Positions 1 through 11,800 of a stretch of 64,000 nt of DNA are shown here, in pieces. The stretch covers positions 17,993,975 through 18,057,974 of the forward strand of contig JBANSL010000009.1 of NCBI GenBank assembly GCA_037127255.1. The letters run 5' to 3'. The position numbers and the translations under genes are program-made. The stretch's first letter is position 1. Each line of letters begins with the position of its first letter. The notes beneath the pieces are model-generated. The model was not told the DNA's origin. It did no database searches and saw nothing but the letters and a program-made list of their open reading frames with translations. This DNA is from Persicaria tinctoria (taxonomy: Eukaryota > Streptophyta > Magnoliopsida > Caryophyllales > Polygonaceae).

Positions 1-1380
1 GCAAAAAATACGATTCTATAATTGTTTTTATTTTCGCGTTTAGCACTCTCAAAGGTGGGTATTCTGTAATTTCCATTTCGTATTGTAGTTATACTTTATT
101 TTGGTTCAATTGCAACGACTAATATGAACTTCACTCGTTATTCATAAAAGTTAACAACACCCCCATACTAACTTCACACAGAACACATATTGCAACCAAA
201 CAAACATCGAAATCAACTCTACACCAGTTTCACGCGTTCTGGAGCTTATGAAAATTAGACGATTCCACTATATGCTTACGAGGTGGAGCATCCCCTTCTG
301 CTGCCTTTTATAGACGTCTGAGTTTCGCATCTACATGCGGATATTAATTACGCAGTTTAATACGGATAGTTTCACAGTTTACTGCGTTTAGTCTCTGCAT
401 GTTCATGCGGAATTTACCGTGTGTAGCCGGGGAACACCCCACAGTGTACAACGAAACTTACCTGCCGACCACCATCGTGTAGATGCGTATAAATATGGCC
501 ACTTGCTTGCTAGGCACTTCCACTCACAATCATTTCGACGTATTCCATACTTTCATTCTTTCAATCACAGTGCTCACAACATTTGTACAATCCATCAACC
601 CGGTGTGATGATCATGGAAGCACTTTGGCTCTAGGGTGACAAAAATAAGCCGTCGGTCTGCATTCTTGGATCCATCATCTCATAATGTCTCGGATCACTT
701 GTGTAACAATTGACGCTCGGCCCGGCATGGTGGTTCCCAATATGGGCGGACTCGTGGTCATGGTTCCATGGCATCTACTCTTCGAGTGATGGTGTGAAAA
801 CCATGGATGACACCACGGTTTCTCGATCACCTCATCTTCGACTGCGCTGATGCGTTATATCTGCCCTTAACGACAAAGCACCATAATAGCGAGGCATTGT
901 CGCATGTTGTTCTCGGTAGGAACTGCTATGATCATGGAAGCACATAGCACAATAAAGTTAATTGCTTTACTATTTTGTGTATTTACAAAATAACGTTTAT
1001 AATCGTTGTGTATTATATTGTAGTCATTTATATGGTAGTCGTTCGAATTCACATCATTTTGTGGTATGTTTTGTTTCGATTCTCATTATCACAACCAAAT
1101 ACATCATCGATAATAACGACGACTTTCCAAATACCGTCCACTGGCAAGATGCAATATGTCGCAATCACTGCGGTACACTTGATCTAATCTAAGTATCAAA
1201 TGTAACCACATATTCAAATACATCCAACGCATGACCACAGTTTCAATTCCATTCAAAACTAAACACACGTATGTATGAAAGTTCAAACCCGCCATGAAAA
1301 CAGGAATCCAACTACAGTTCTGCACAACCACAAATACGAAAACATATCAACACAAAAGTCACCACACAACAACAGAAGTG
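1..1380. other. Unassigned AT-rich DNA
   Basis: No open frame here looks like a known protein. Small frames of 60-76 codons are uninformative. The only internal structure I see is a 16-bp direct repeat, ATGATCATGGAAGCAC, at 608-623 and 928-943. The segment lies 3' of the PMD pseudogene and could be the non-coding part of the transposon that carried it, but no terminal repeats were recognised. Confidence 0.4.
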
Positions 1381-1389
1381 TCCGTGTAA

Positions 1390-2480
1390 ACATACGCCAT
1401 TGCGTCTGCACGAACGATGGATCTGCAGTGTAGTACCAGCCTAGAACGCGCATAATCTCCACCCTCAAAGTATCCTCCGGCTCCGACAGAAGATGGGTCA
1501 ACTCTGCCCCTACATCGTCATATCGATTAGCAACACCAGAGGCATGGGGTGGAAGGATGATAGTCGCAGAAGGGCCCTCCCCCGGAACGGGATGCGGCTC
1601 CTCTGGAACAATCGGCTCCGACTCTGGAAGGATGACGGACGAATGGAGGATGCAGATGTGCGACCTCGGGCGAAACCACTACAGGTACCCTTCTGCCGAC
1701 GCCCACGGACTCTCTGCAGGTGCCATCGGGATGACATCAAGGTCACCCCAAGTGCGCATGGCGGTGAGCCCAGTGGTTCGCCTCCCCCGGCATCAGAAGC
1801 TGGTACAAGCGGTGTGGTCGCGCATCCCGTACCGCTCGCACAAGAATGATAGGGTCCATCGGAATGCCATGTATGCGGCCGAACTATCGTACCACTCTAT
1901 CAGGCATGTACGGCTCGACCCCCTCCGCCCATATTATCGTCCCACGGTAGGCCAACACCCTATGGGCGCCCTGAAGATCAAGGTCGTGCCCGTACGGCAT
2001 CCAACATACCTGGAATCATAATGTATACATACACGTTACACAATAACATTGTTACCAATCTGATAGTCAACGATTAATGTATAATTCCAACTCTAACATC
2101 CACATATCGCTCGGGGTCCGCACTCGTCAATGTCCCGGTGTAGGGCTATAATCCGCCCTTGCTCCCGCCTCGGCGCTGGTGTTCCATGCTGAACAGGGAA
2201 ATAGTTGTATATCCAGGCCTGCACGAAAACTCATTTTAATCAAAGTTAGTCACTATATAAAACATTACCTTTCATGTAAAGACACTTGACTCGTTACGAT
2301 GTTCATGTCCATTACCTGCAATAGGAGCGGGCAATCGTCCATCCCTTTCGCCTTCCTTCGCGTTCCCTTCCCCATGGCTCTGTACTGGTCCGCCAACACC
2401 GCACCCCCCCCCCCCCCATGCATATCCCCCCGTCGCTGCATGGTCTCTGCTCATGTAGATCAATGACACATGTTGACAGA
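1390..2480 (-). pseudogene. Plant mobile domain (PMD) gene, degenerate
   Basis: Read on the minus strand, three blocks match the usual order of the plant mobile domain, a domain found in MAIN/MAIL-type plant proteins and captured by Mutator-like and gypsy elements. Block 1 (about 2460-2316) reads GGYAWGG, then after a frame change AVLADQYRAMG and PLLLQ. Block 2 (2218-2100) reads AWIYNYFPV. Block 3 (about 2015-1800) reads AYRGTIIWAEGVEPYMPDR then VVR-stop-FGRIHGIPMDP, where family members have RQFG. A possible C-terminal block near 1470-1400 reads RVLGWYYTADPSFVQ. A canonical intron separates blocks 1 and 2. Damage: a run of 14 G that shifts the frame after YAWGG, and a TAG where Gln is expected. 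The family match is by eye from remembered consensus. Whether it was a host gene or a transposon-borne copy is undecided. Confidence 0.72.
2219..2315 (-). other. GT-AG intron inside the PMD pseudogene
   Basis: On the minus strand the exon ends CTCCTATTGCAG and is followed by GTAATGG. The acceptor side is TTTTCGTGCAG followed by GCCTGGATATAC. Removing these 97 bases joins PLLLQ to AWIYNYFPV, the contiguous order expected in the PMD. The join restores a domain, so this is better supported than a lone splice-site match. Confidence 0.7.
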
Positions 2481-2565
2481 GAAAATCGAGATTGCAAATA
2501 GAATGTAAATAAAATAAGCAAACCAATTCTGTTCCGAGCAAATAATGTTCAAGACTCCCTCCCAT

Positions 2566-2640
2566 TGTAGCAGCAGGAAGTCGGGTTCGATCCTCAAGGA
2601 AGCTGGTCAGCGAATCTCAGGTAGCGGAGAATTCACGTCA
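2566..2640 (-). repeat. Fragment of a B-family LTR
   Basis: This stretch (GTAGCAGCAGGAAGTC, ATCCTCAAGGAAGCTGGTCA) matches the LTR interior at 50816-50885 with a few mismatches, and more loosely 14840-14900 and 52945-53010. It reads in the orientation of a minus-strand element. It is truncated on both sides and abuts the Athila-type tail. Confidence 0.6.
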
Positions 2641-3395
2641 AGCTAACAAAGGAAGAAAGGAAGTCATCTCAACCTACTAATATGAAGTCCACTTGAACAT
2701 CTTTTGACGCAAGTTGCAAACATGGATATCATGAATGAACCTGGTTACTCAATTATCAAGCTTTCTCTCCTAGTGGATAGTTTTCAACACTGTTTTGCGC
2801 GAATCATACCCATGGGTGTCATGCGTAGATTCGGTTACTAAGTGCATTAACTATTGCCACCTTATTCACTAAATATGCACAAATTCAAACAAAAGACTCA
2901 AAATATAAACATAAACTCCGCAAGCAACAAACATGTGAGTCGGTCTTGAAAAATAGATACTATAGTCAATGCCAAGAGGTAGCAACACAAGGAGAGTAAT
3001 TCACACAACTGAGCAAAAGAATTCAAATATGGTCAAACATTCTCACATGGTCATGTTTTGAGGACTTCAATCATACTTTAGCTCAATCATACATGCTCAA
3101 TTATATTTGCTAGCTCATGTTCCACAAAAATCAAATACAGACAATAATCAAAACATCCAGAACTCCATGGGATTTATATGATCATGCTTGAAATTTAAAT
3201 TAGAGGACAAACTAAGCTAGATGGGTATTTGAATAACACATATGTATGCAATGCATGCTTATTTTTGGATTTTTTTTAAATACAAAAATTAAAAATTAAA
3301 AATTAACTAAACTAAACAGAAATTACAGAAACTTAAACATGATGCAGAAAATTAAATATGATCTCCTATATGACTCTCTATATATATACAGAATT

Positions 3396-3440
3396 CCTCT
3401 CCCCCACACTTAAAGTTTTCATTTACCTCAATGAAATAGT
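3396..3440 (-). promoter_or_regulatory. Internal hairpin plus purine-tract module (A2)
   Basis: Minus strand: TTTCATTGAGGTAAATGAAA folds as an inverted repeat and is followed by CTTTAAGTGTGGGGGAGAG. This corresponds to the internal AGGA-loop modules of the other elements; here the loop has drifted to GAGGTA. Confidence 0.55.
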
Positions 3441-3510
3441 AAAGGCAACAAAAGTAAATCAAATCTAACTAGGGTGAATGAAAAGGAACCTGACTAAATG
3501 AAAAGGAAAG

Positions 3511-3568
3511 AGAACTTACCTCGGGTTGCCTCCCGAGAAGCGCCTTTGTTTCAAGTCGTTGGCTCGAC
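3511..3568 (-). promoter_or_regulatory. Twin hairpins followed by a splice-donor consensus (A2)
   Basis: Minus strand: GTCGAGCCAACGAC (stem GTCG/CGAC), a short spacer, then CTCGGGAGGCAACCCGAG (stem CTCGGG/CCCGAG), directly followed by GTAAGT. The same arrangement occurs in A1 (12963-13017) and A (40631-40685). Confidence 0.6.
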
Positions 3569-3589
3569 GTTTTGCTTAAGCTTACCAAA

Positions 3590-3813
3590 CTAATCAGACA
3601 TAGTCAAAGCCCTCAGCAACCTGTCAAACTCTTGTGCACAACTAACAAACAAGCATGCGCTACATACAAATAAATTGAAACTAAATAATAATTCATTTAA
3701 GAACCGTTTAGACTTATTATATTCAGGAGCTTGACTACCCACAAAGGGTATATAATAGCACCAATTCAGTTCTACTGGTGGCTTGTCAAAGTAGCGGTCA
3801 AATGGATCAATGT
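3590..3813 (-). pseudogene. C-terminal part of a short Athila-tail ORF
   Basis: The last 74 or so codons (IDPFDRYFDKPPVELNW to FDRLLRALTMSD) are clearly homologous to the C-terminus of the A1 ORF at 12365-12937. The shared part has a charged N-terminal half and a hydrophobic Cys-containing stretch (LFSFNLFVCSACLFVSC). The N-terminal part is lost at the copia insertion. The open frame running upstream into 3925 is copia LTR sequence. No function is known to me. Confidence 0.6.
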
Positions 3814-4810
3814 TGAAGGTTCGATAATATAAAAACAACGTAATAAGAAATACTCTAGAAGGGGGGTTGAATAGAGTATGACCGTTTTTCGCAGAAAGTC
3901 TCAAGACTTTTGGAGCTTGTACCAAAACCTTTGAGATTAAACCTGAATCACAAAGTTAGACAATCGAACCAAGTGCGGAAATAAGGTAAAGCAAATAAGT
4001 AAAGAACACGAGTAATTGTTTACGAGGTTCAGCACAACTTAGCCTACGTCCCCGCCTAGGGTTCTTCCACAACCCTAGGATTCAAAGGCTTTATTGATTC
4101 GCTTAGCTTAGGATCCTAATAGCTCACCGAGAAGCCTCTCTCCTATACAATTGCAATCTAGTCAACTCACGTTCCCTTTGAGTCCTAGACCAATCTAGAA
4201 GAGCCCCACCTCTCTCAGCTATCTAGTACAATCCTCTTACTCTCACAAATCAATAGCCTAGTGCAACTTCCCGAGTTATAAACTCTCGAGTAACACTATA
4301 AATGAATGTATCCTATAAGCTCACAGTGACTCTTAAAGGCTTTGAAATAAACAACAAACTCTAAAGCGCTTAGTAGAGAGATACTTGGAAGACAGATTTC
4401 GCTTGAATGAATGAAAGCTCGTGTAGCACTTGTGTATCTCTGTCTTCTTCATTCTTTCCTTTATATAAGAGTGGAATGGCGTCTGAGGATCTTCACCAAC
4501 GGCTCTACGAATCAGGCTTGATCTTCAATCTTCTATATATGGACACTTCGAAGCCATGATCCGTTTTGAATAGGATTTCCTCATATGCACCAAAGGAAAG
4601 ATATAATCTCGAAAATACTTCCTGAAAAAGGTTAGGCATGCATATATCTATAATATAACGGAAGTATATAATAAAATAAAATAATATTCGGACAAATAAT
4701 ATAGGTTTTGTATTTCATCAACTCTTAATGCTCCAAGGCCTTTGACACAAACATCCTGTCAAAGCCCTTGAAACATTTATTCCATTTTCCATCAAGGAAG
4801 GGAGTTATCA
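3814..4810 (-). repeat. 3' LTR of copia-L
   Basis: Bounded by TG..CA: on the minus strand it starts TGATAACTCC just after the polypurine tract and ends CGAACCTTCA. It aligns along its length with the copia-R LTR at 30730-31776 but with many substitutions and indels. A TATA-like TATATAAA lies at 4467-4460 (minus). Confidence 0.85.
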
Positions 4811-5170
4811 ATCTCCCCCTTGATGAAAGACAAAACATGTGCATCCCTGCAACTTAGTCAAACATAGATAATGAAATAGAAATCAGACTAAGTACCTGCA
4901 AGTGTTAGACAAATGTTGGATCAAAAAAATTTGAAGCATGTAACAACCATCCAACCGAAAACCATAAATCAAAAACCAAGGTCTTCCAAGACCTATAAGC
5001 ATAGGTTTTCAAAGTCTAAGCACCACAGATCATCTCCCCCATTTTGTCTTTCAACAAAGGGCTGAGGTAAAACAGTCACCAAAACAGTTACCAAGAGTTT
5101 TGAAAACGTTTCCAAAAACCAGCAATGTAACATGTTTCAGGGGTGGGATAGGGTGGGTTAGGGTTTAGGC
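4811..5170 (-). other. Copia-L polypurine tract and 3' non-coding region
   Basis: Minus strand TCATCAAGGGGGAGAT sits directly against the LTR start (4811-4826), the expected primer for plus-strand DNA synthesis. The remaining bases to 5170 hold no ORF. Confidence 0.7.
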
Positions 5171-6870
5171 TTATTCATCCGGAGCATCATCAGTGAGCCT
5201 CGTCCACAGTCCTTCCAGCATCTTGGAAATCCCGCTCATCTCCGTCATAATCTCATTCTGCAGCTCCTTAATATCCAGGCGAACCTCCTCCAAGCCCAAC
5301 TCTAGGTTGTCCATGCGTTCATCGAAAGCTGGAGCAGTGGGAAAGGCTTTTGAAGGAGTGACAAGACTCAAGGTCCCTTGGGGAGACCGAGTGATGCCAA
5401 TCTTTTCAAGGCCTTTAGAGTCGAACTTACCCGTATGATGCAGCTGTTCTTCATTTTTGACATCAATTCCAGAAGCTTTGAAGATAGGGGTCAAAAGGGT
5501 AGCAAACGGGATGGGAGAGCCTTTTCTAGGTTTTCTGGCATGAGCCATGGTTCCAAGGATAGTGTTGGCCAGATCAAGATCAACGCCATTTAAGATGCGA
5601 TAGAGCATGACCATAGCATTGTCGGTAAGGAGTGAGCCAGAGTTAAGACGGGGTAAGAGGCATCGAACAATGATGTTAAAAATTATTTTTGCCTCAAGGG
5701 TTAGGGATGAGTGGGTGAGTTGCTTTGAGGTGTTGTTGGATGCTTCGGGTAGGAGATACTTGGCTCGGGCAAGGATGATGCAGTTCTCTTTTGAGGGGTG
5801 GATTTCAGAGGGTGGAACTGGGGTAGGTAAGCCTAGGAAAGCTGCAAAATTATTGGAGTTGAGAGAGATTCTAACCCCTTTGACAACAGACTCCAAACAC
5901 TAACCATTGGTGTCGTTTTTGGCCTTTAGGTTAATGTAGAAAAGTCTGGTAAGCTGGGGGTAGTAGACAGTCTCAAGGTTAAGAAGGGTCCAGGCTGGGG
6001 ATTTTTTGAGGAGCTCAATGCAAGGTAACTTCAAAGCTTCAAAGAACTCAACATCTAAAAAATCAGAACAACTAATCTTACGAGTTCGAAACATGTCTAC
6101 CCACTTACCAGTAGTCTCAGCATCTTGAAACCAAGAGGAGGGCAAGGATTGATTTACCTGGATATAGGCCGGGGGGTCTGCATTCTTTCTGCGCGCAACT
6201 GTTGGAGCAACTCTTTTGACCGGCGCTACAAGACTCTTGACAGTGCCCTTCCTGGTGCGCTTGGGGGATGGAGGCTTGACAGCAGCAGGGGCTTTCCGCT
6301 TCTTCGGAGATGGGGGAGGAGGAGGAGAAGGAGAAGGTGATTCTTCCTCCTCTTCCTCAGACCCCGAGTCCTCACCGGACCCCGCTTCATCTCCTTCAGG
6401 TTCCTCGTCCTCTCCAGATCCCTCTTGATCTTCTTCTTCCTCAGGCTCCTCCTCGGATGGAACATCCTCGGCTTCGGCTTCCTTCCGAATCCGCTCAGCT
6501 TCTTCCTCTGCCAGTTTCTTAGCAAGTTCGGCCTCCTCATCGGCCTTTTTCTTCCTTAAGGCCTCCTCCTCGGCTTCCTTGGCAGCATCTCTTTCTAGGA
6601 GGGCGTCTAGGTCATCTTCCTCCTCTTCCTCGTCCACTTCCTCATCCAGAATCTTCCTCTTTCCTTTCTGTTTAGCACTGATCGGCTTCTTAGCAGAGCG
6701 CTTTTTAGAGCACTTGGGAACAATGGTCGAGCTCTCGGCGATGGTGCTCTGGACGACAGTTGGGACGATAGCTTGAGGAGCGGGTTCAGGTGTGGGAGAG
6801 GTAGCAGTGGCCTGACGTCCCTTGGGGGTGGCGCCATGTCTTTTGGGTGTGACAGCTTTCTTGGTTTTGG
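5171..6870 (-). pseudogene. Extra ORF after copia RNase H ('putative plant transposon protein'-like)
   Basis: One frame stays open from about 6870 to 5171, about 565 codons, apart from a TAG at 5900-5902. The N-terminal third is low-complexity: Lys/Pro/Ala-rich, then a highly acidic Glu-rich run (from about 6637) and a Ser/Pro-rich patch. The C-terminal part is globular: YYPQLTRLFYINLKAK, then VVKGVRISLNSNNFAAFLGLP, resembling the plant transposon protein domain found in retroelement ORFs. An in-frame TAG lies just upstream of 6870 and no clear ATG was found, so the start is lost or spliced. Its place after RNase H is where Sireviruses carry an envelope-like ORF; I see no convincing membrane segment, so 'envelope' would be over-reading. 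Confidence 0.6.
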
Positions 6871-7336
6871 GTGCCTTGGAGGAAATCGGCTAGGGTTTTC
6901 TTAGAACAGATGAGAGGTTGAAGAGGGAGAAGGTTAAGAGGTTTGGATTAGTTTGAGAGTGTGAAGAAATCAGGTACAGTATTGGGTTTAAGTAGAGGGA
7001 GTGATGGGATGGGTTTAGGGTTCCAAGGAAAGAAATCATTACATTGCCAATTTGAAAGGATTCAAATTCAAAATTCAAATGTTCCATTAAAATCGGACTG
7101 AAAACCCGTGTGATTTAGTTCCAAAATTAAAATATCTTAACGGTTAAGGAAAACACATAAATAGGCAATTTTGAAATTCAATAAAAAAATATAATTGATT
7201 AAATATCTAAAAAGATATTAACCAAAAATATATGATCCGATATATGTATTCCACCATTTAGTTCACACACCTTGACATAATTCTCAAGGGTCTTCATACT
7301 AAGTAGAATTTAACTTTCGTAAAGGGAAAGCTCCCC
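6871..7336 (-). other. Copia-L spacer between pol and the extra ORF
   Basis: AT-rich, no ORF supported. A short run at 6890-6990 is open but compositionally random. Confidence 0.5.
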
Positions 7337-9165
7337 CTACGAAAGTGCATCCTTGTTAAGCATCCCAATCTCTCGTCTTATGAAGGTGAATCTGTCCTCT
7401 GCCAAAGGCTTAGTAAAAATGTCAGCCCATTGATAATCAGTAGTAATAAAAGATATGGACACATCACCTTTTTCGACATGATCTCTAATGAAATGATGCC
7501 TTACATCAATATGCTTGGTCCTTGAATGCTGAACAGGATTCTTAGTGATGGATATGGCACTTGTATTGTCACACTTAATTGGAATACCTTTGAGGTTAAT
7601 GCCAATATCTCGCATTTGTTGAGCTATCCAATGGATTTGGGAGCAACAGGCTCCAGCTGCAATGTATTCGGCTTCTGCAGTGGATAGAGCAACTGAGTTT
7701 TGCTTCTTTGAGTGCCAACTAATCAAAGATGCTCCTAAGAATCGGCAACATCCTGATGTGCTCTTCCTATCCACCTTATAGCCTGCAAAATCTGCATCAG
7801 AACATCCAATTAAAGTGAAATCCTTTTGCTTTGGGTACCATAGTCCAAGCTCCTTAGTGCCATTGAGATATCGAAAGATCCTCTTCACATCCACGAGGTG
7901 AGATTCTTTTGGATCAGCTTGAAACCTAGCACACATGCAAACACTAAACATGATGTGAGGTCTACTGTCCGTGAGATATAATAAAGATCCAATCATTCCT
8001 CGATACTCCTTTTGATTGACACTTGTTCCAGTCTTGTCTTGATCTAGAGACAATGTTGAGCTCATGGGAGTCTTGGCTGCCTTGGATTGATCCATCTTGA
8101 TCTTCTTCAAGAGATCCTTAGTGTACTTGCTTTGGTTGACAAAGATCCCTTTCTTGGATTGATGAACTTGTAATCCCAACAAGAAGTTGAGTTCACCCAT
8201 CAAGCTCATCTCAAATTCACAGCACATGATGTCAGAAAATTCCTTGCACAAAGATGTGTTAGTAGCACCAAATAATATATCATCAACATAAATTTGAATG
8301 ACCAAAATGTCCTTTCCTTTGGTCTTGATAAAAAGAGTCTTGTCGATCAACCCCCTTTTAAAATCATTTTCTAAAAGATATTTAGACAAGCGCTCGTACC
8401 AAGCTCTTGGGGCTTGTTTCAAACCATAAAGCGCTTTGTCAAGTTTGTAAACATGATTGGGAAATTCTGTGCTTTCAAAACCTGGGGGTTGAGCCACATA
8501 AACTTCTTCCTCTTAGAAACCATTGAGAAAAACACACTTGACATCCATTTGATATAACTTTATGCTCATAAAAGATGCAAATGCTAATAAAATGCGAGTG
8601 ACTTCAAGCCTGGCTACGGGAGCAAAGGTCTCCTCGTAGTCAATACCTTCCTCTTGATTATAGCCTTGAGCAACAAGCCTTGCCTTGTTCCTCACAATCT
8701 TACCATTCTCGTCTAGCTTGTTTCGAAATACCCATCGTGTGCCAATGACTGATTGATGCTTTGGCCTAGGCTTCAAGGTCCAGACTTTGTTTCTTTCAAA
8801 TTAATTAAGCTCACTTTGCATAGCAATGATCCAGTCTGGCTCCTGAAGTGCCTCATCTACCTTCTTTGGCTCAATAAGAGAAACAAACGCCTGAAAAGCA
8901 CAAAGATCTTTAAGTTTAGAACGAGTTTGAACACTAGAAGTAGGGTCAGAAATGATATCCTTTAATGCGTGTGATGAGGAGTATTTGAATTTCCTTTTGC
9001 TCGTCTCAGCTCCTTGATTCGTCACACCAGTAGGATTGACTTGTAGTACATCTGACTCCGTGGTCCTGTTAGGTTCAGTTACAGCAGTTTCTGACGTCTC
9101 AACACTATTGGATTGGACACCAATTGCTTTGGACGAATCTTCAACACCTTGGTAACCTGGAAAAG
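7337..9165 (-). pseudogene. Copia pol: reverse transcriptase and RNase H
   Basis: Minus frame from the integrase-RT linker through RT ([52 protein letters not shown], active site YVDD) to RNase H (DADFAGYKVDRKSTSG, SWHSKKQNSVALSTAEAEY) and the C-terminal KHIDVRHHFIRDHV and ADIFTKPL motifs. Two nonsense codons break it in frame: TAA at 8801-8803 (MQSELN-stop-FERN, where Gln is usual) and TAA at 8513-8515 (FLNGF-stop-EEEV, where Leu is usual). Catalytic motifs are otherwise intact. Upstream of about 9165 the frame leaves copia sequence. Confidence 0.93.
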
Positions 9166-9229
9166 GAAGCCAAGTGGGGTTGAGAAGAAAGCCAAGGGTA
9201 AACTGGGATACCATGTTCAATGTGTAATA

Positions 9230-11800
9230 AGAGTTGACTAACTTGCGCTAAGGTTTAACATATCGTCGAACGTGCTCAAATAAAAATAAAAAATAAAAAA
9301 AAATAAAAAATGTGTAAACCAACTCAATCGTTCGTGCTTACGCCTAAGTTAAGAGGTAGTAGTAAGAGAAAGAATTCTTAGACTTTAGCCATGATGAGTT
9401 CGGTGAACAACTAATTACAATAGAAGTAATTATGTTATTTTGCTCTTTAAGCAATTCCATTTCGTAAGGTATTCAGTCAACCGTATTCATCCAAATGTCA
9501 AATCCAATCCAATACTATGAGCTCTCAACGTTATCGATGGTCATATCTATCTCCGTGGATGCTCCTGCAGATGAAGTTAAGTGTGTGGAATGAGTTGGTG
9601 ATATTAGTTCTTCTCATCAAGTGTGGTTCTCTCGTGTCCAATCTTCCGTGTTTACTTCTTAACTCTTAGTTGACTAGACATATTTAAATCGTTTTAACGA
9701 CAAGAGATATTCCTTTATATCCTTTCTACCCATTTCTTTTGTTCCTAAGTTTCAGAACGAAGTTAGGTACCTCCTATCATTCTCGAAAGTCAAAACTCCG
9801 TCGAGTACCCTCTCATCCTTAGTCTAATAGGGTTCTTTCTTTTCTTTAAGTTTCGGGACGAAACTTATTTTAAATGGGGAGGAATGAAATACCCCAAAGT
9901 ATTTTTGGGTATTTCTTCTATAATTCAAATAATAATATTTTCTTTATATTATATCCCCAAATTGTTTTCGGAACAGTTCATTTTGTTTTTAGTTATTTAT
10001 ATACATAATTAGTAACTTAATTATTTTATAAGGTAGCATTCCATATATTTCAAAATAAAGAGAGATTCGCTCACATTCAATTCTAAGCTTCTGCTGATCA
10101 ACTCTTAGTATCTTTCGTGATCTATATCTATGTTAAAACATCTCAGTACCGTACTCTCTTTCCTTTATGCCTCTTCTCCCTACTCCTTTTCGTTTTCTAA
10201 GTTCCGGGACGAAACTTTTTTTTAAAGAGGGAGATATGAAATACCCCAAATTATCTTTTTTTAAAGAGGGAGATATGAAACTTTAATGCTATCTCTAGGT
10301 TAAATCTTAACCGTGTTAGGGTTATTTAGAGATAATGAAATACCCCAAATTATCTTTGTGTATTTCTTTTTAAGTAAATATAATTTTGGTAATAAAAGTT
10401 ATTTTATTTTAAACTTAGAAATATTTTTTTCTTTTAAATTGAATATATATAAAGTGTTATAACTAGTTTAAAGATATTTCATCTTATGTGAATATATAGT
10501 AAATAAATAAGTTTTTAAGTTATAATGTTTTAAGTCCAAGTGATATATATTTTCTTCAAAAATAAGGAAGGACTCATAATTATAATTTATTTTAGTTGAC
10601 GAAAAATATTTAATATAATGTTTTAGAAAATTGTGTTATGCAAAATAAAATGTATTTCATTAAGTGTTTTGGTATTTTTATTATTTAACTTATGAAGAAT
10701 TTTAATAAATAAAAATTTTGGATATACGTATATATAATTGAAAAAAAAGGCTTGAACCGGGTTTCTGTTGGTTCGAGTGAACCGAACCATAAAATAAAGA
10801 TAAAAAAATGGCGAACCGGGTTGAGTGAACCCTCCTCTTTCCTCCCGCCTGTTGAACTACTGTTGCACAAGGGTGGATGTTGCCTCCCTCAAATCTCGCC
10901 GAAATCTCAACGTTTTTACTTCTAAACTGTTGCACACATTATGCTATATCCATATCTACAACCAATTTGTTATTTCGGATAGAAACGAGCTCAAACGAAC
11001 CCGATCGGATTTCGCCCCAAATCGAGATTCCTTGAAATCCGGCCATGTAACGGCCTCATCTGAACGAATTGAACATAAGGATAGCTTCTAATGATCTTAT
11101 CCGAGCTATTTACGGGATCAATTTCATCCAATTCGTTCCGAATCCTCTCCTATAAATACAAGAGGTTTTCGGTTCTCAAGCACACCACCACAATTCCTCT
11201 CCATATCCGAGCTCTCAAACTAGTTCATCGTGTTTAAAACACCTTAATCGACAATCCCCTTCACAAGTTTTTCGCAAACACATCCCGAATCGGAAAACCC
11301 CAATTTCGAAACTTACCTCGACGGAGTTCCCTCGTCCGTCTTCATCCGCCGCTGCCGGAGCCTTCATTCGTCACCAGGAGAAGCGCCCAGCCTCCATGAA
11401 GCCGTAGTCACCGCTTTCGTGGACTGCCGTAGGTCGTCTTCGTCGCTAGCCATCATCGCCGAGGTGTTACCGGAAACCCTCTGTTGAGTTGTTGTCGGGT
11501 GTGAGGTTGAAGAAGGGTAATTACAGAAAACCTACCTAAGTTGCGATTTTGTTAAAATATGCCCCTGTCTCAGCATAATTAATTTCAGGAAAAATCCCAT
11601 ACTTTTCAGGGTTATTTTAAACGTTTTCAATATCTTTAATTCCGCAGTGCTTCATCAATTCCTAGACGTATACGAGGGAATTCGAGTCAACCCAACCATT
11701 TAAGTCAAAGCTTGCGACTTCACATCAAGGCAAGTGATATTCCGAGCCTTTCTGCTCAATTGGTGCCTTCGTGTCTTGTTTGTTTTCCTGTCTTTGATTG
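9230..11800 (+). mobile_element. Chromovirus (Ty3/gypsy) LTR relics
   Basis: The phrase CGGGACGAAACT followed by a purine tract and TGAAATACCCC is the end of a Tekay/Del-like chromovirus coding region, its polypurine tract and the LTR start. It appears at 9852-9895 and 10204-10247. Further copies of the purine tract (10258-10276) and of the LTR start (10336) follow, so at least two partial elements or tandem duplications are nested. The rest to about 11800 is LTR-like AT-rich DNA without ORFs. I could not fix the LTR end; some bases from about 11500 may belong to something else. Confidence 0.55.

Larger units (their letters stand above)
2660..3813 (-). mobile_element. Athila-type element relic A2 (3' tail)
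   Basis: About 0.9 kb parallels the tail of element A at 37310-38160 with roughly 85-90% identity by eye, including two of the three ATGGGTGTCATG blocks, an internal hairpin and purine tract, the twin-hairpin module, and the end of a short ORF. The element is cut at 3813, where copia-L begins. The rest of the ORF to the right is not found in the window, so deletion followed or accompanied the insertion. Confidence 0.75.
3814..9165 (-). mobile_element. Ty1/copia element copia-L, 3' half
   Basis: Minus-strand order: reverse transcriptase and RNase H (9165-7337), an extra ORF (6870-5171), a polypurine tract (4825-4811) and the 3' LTR (4810-3814). An ORF after RNase H and the LTR type fit the Sirevirus branch of plant copia elements. 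The 5' LTR, gag, protease and integrase are missing; sequence past about 9165 belongs to a chromovirus relic. The 5-bp flank AATGT (3809-3813) has no partner at the other copia LTR (31776), so copia-L and copia-R are not shown to be one insertion. Confidence 0.85.

Noticed and set aside
419..1501. Several 60-76-codon ORFs on both strands
   Set aside because: Length expected by chance in AT-rich DNA, overlapping in many frames, no recognisable motif.
1493..2021. Overlapping 118- and 154-codon plus-strand ORFs
   Set aside because: They are the complement of the PMD pseudogene; only the minus-strand reading gives a conserved domain.
6125..6540. Ser-, Gly- and Leu-rich ORFs on the plus strand
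   Set aside because: Mirror images of the acidic Glu-rich run of the minus-strand copia ORF.
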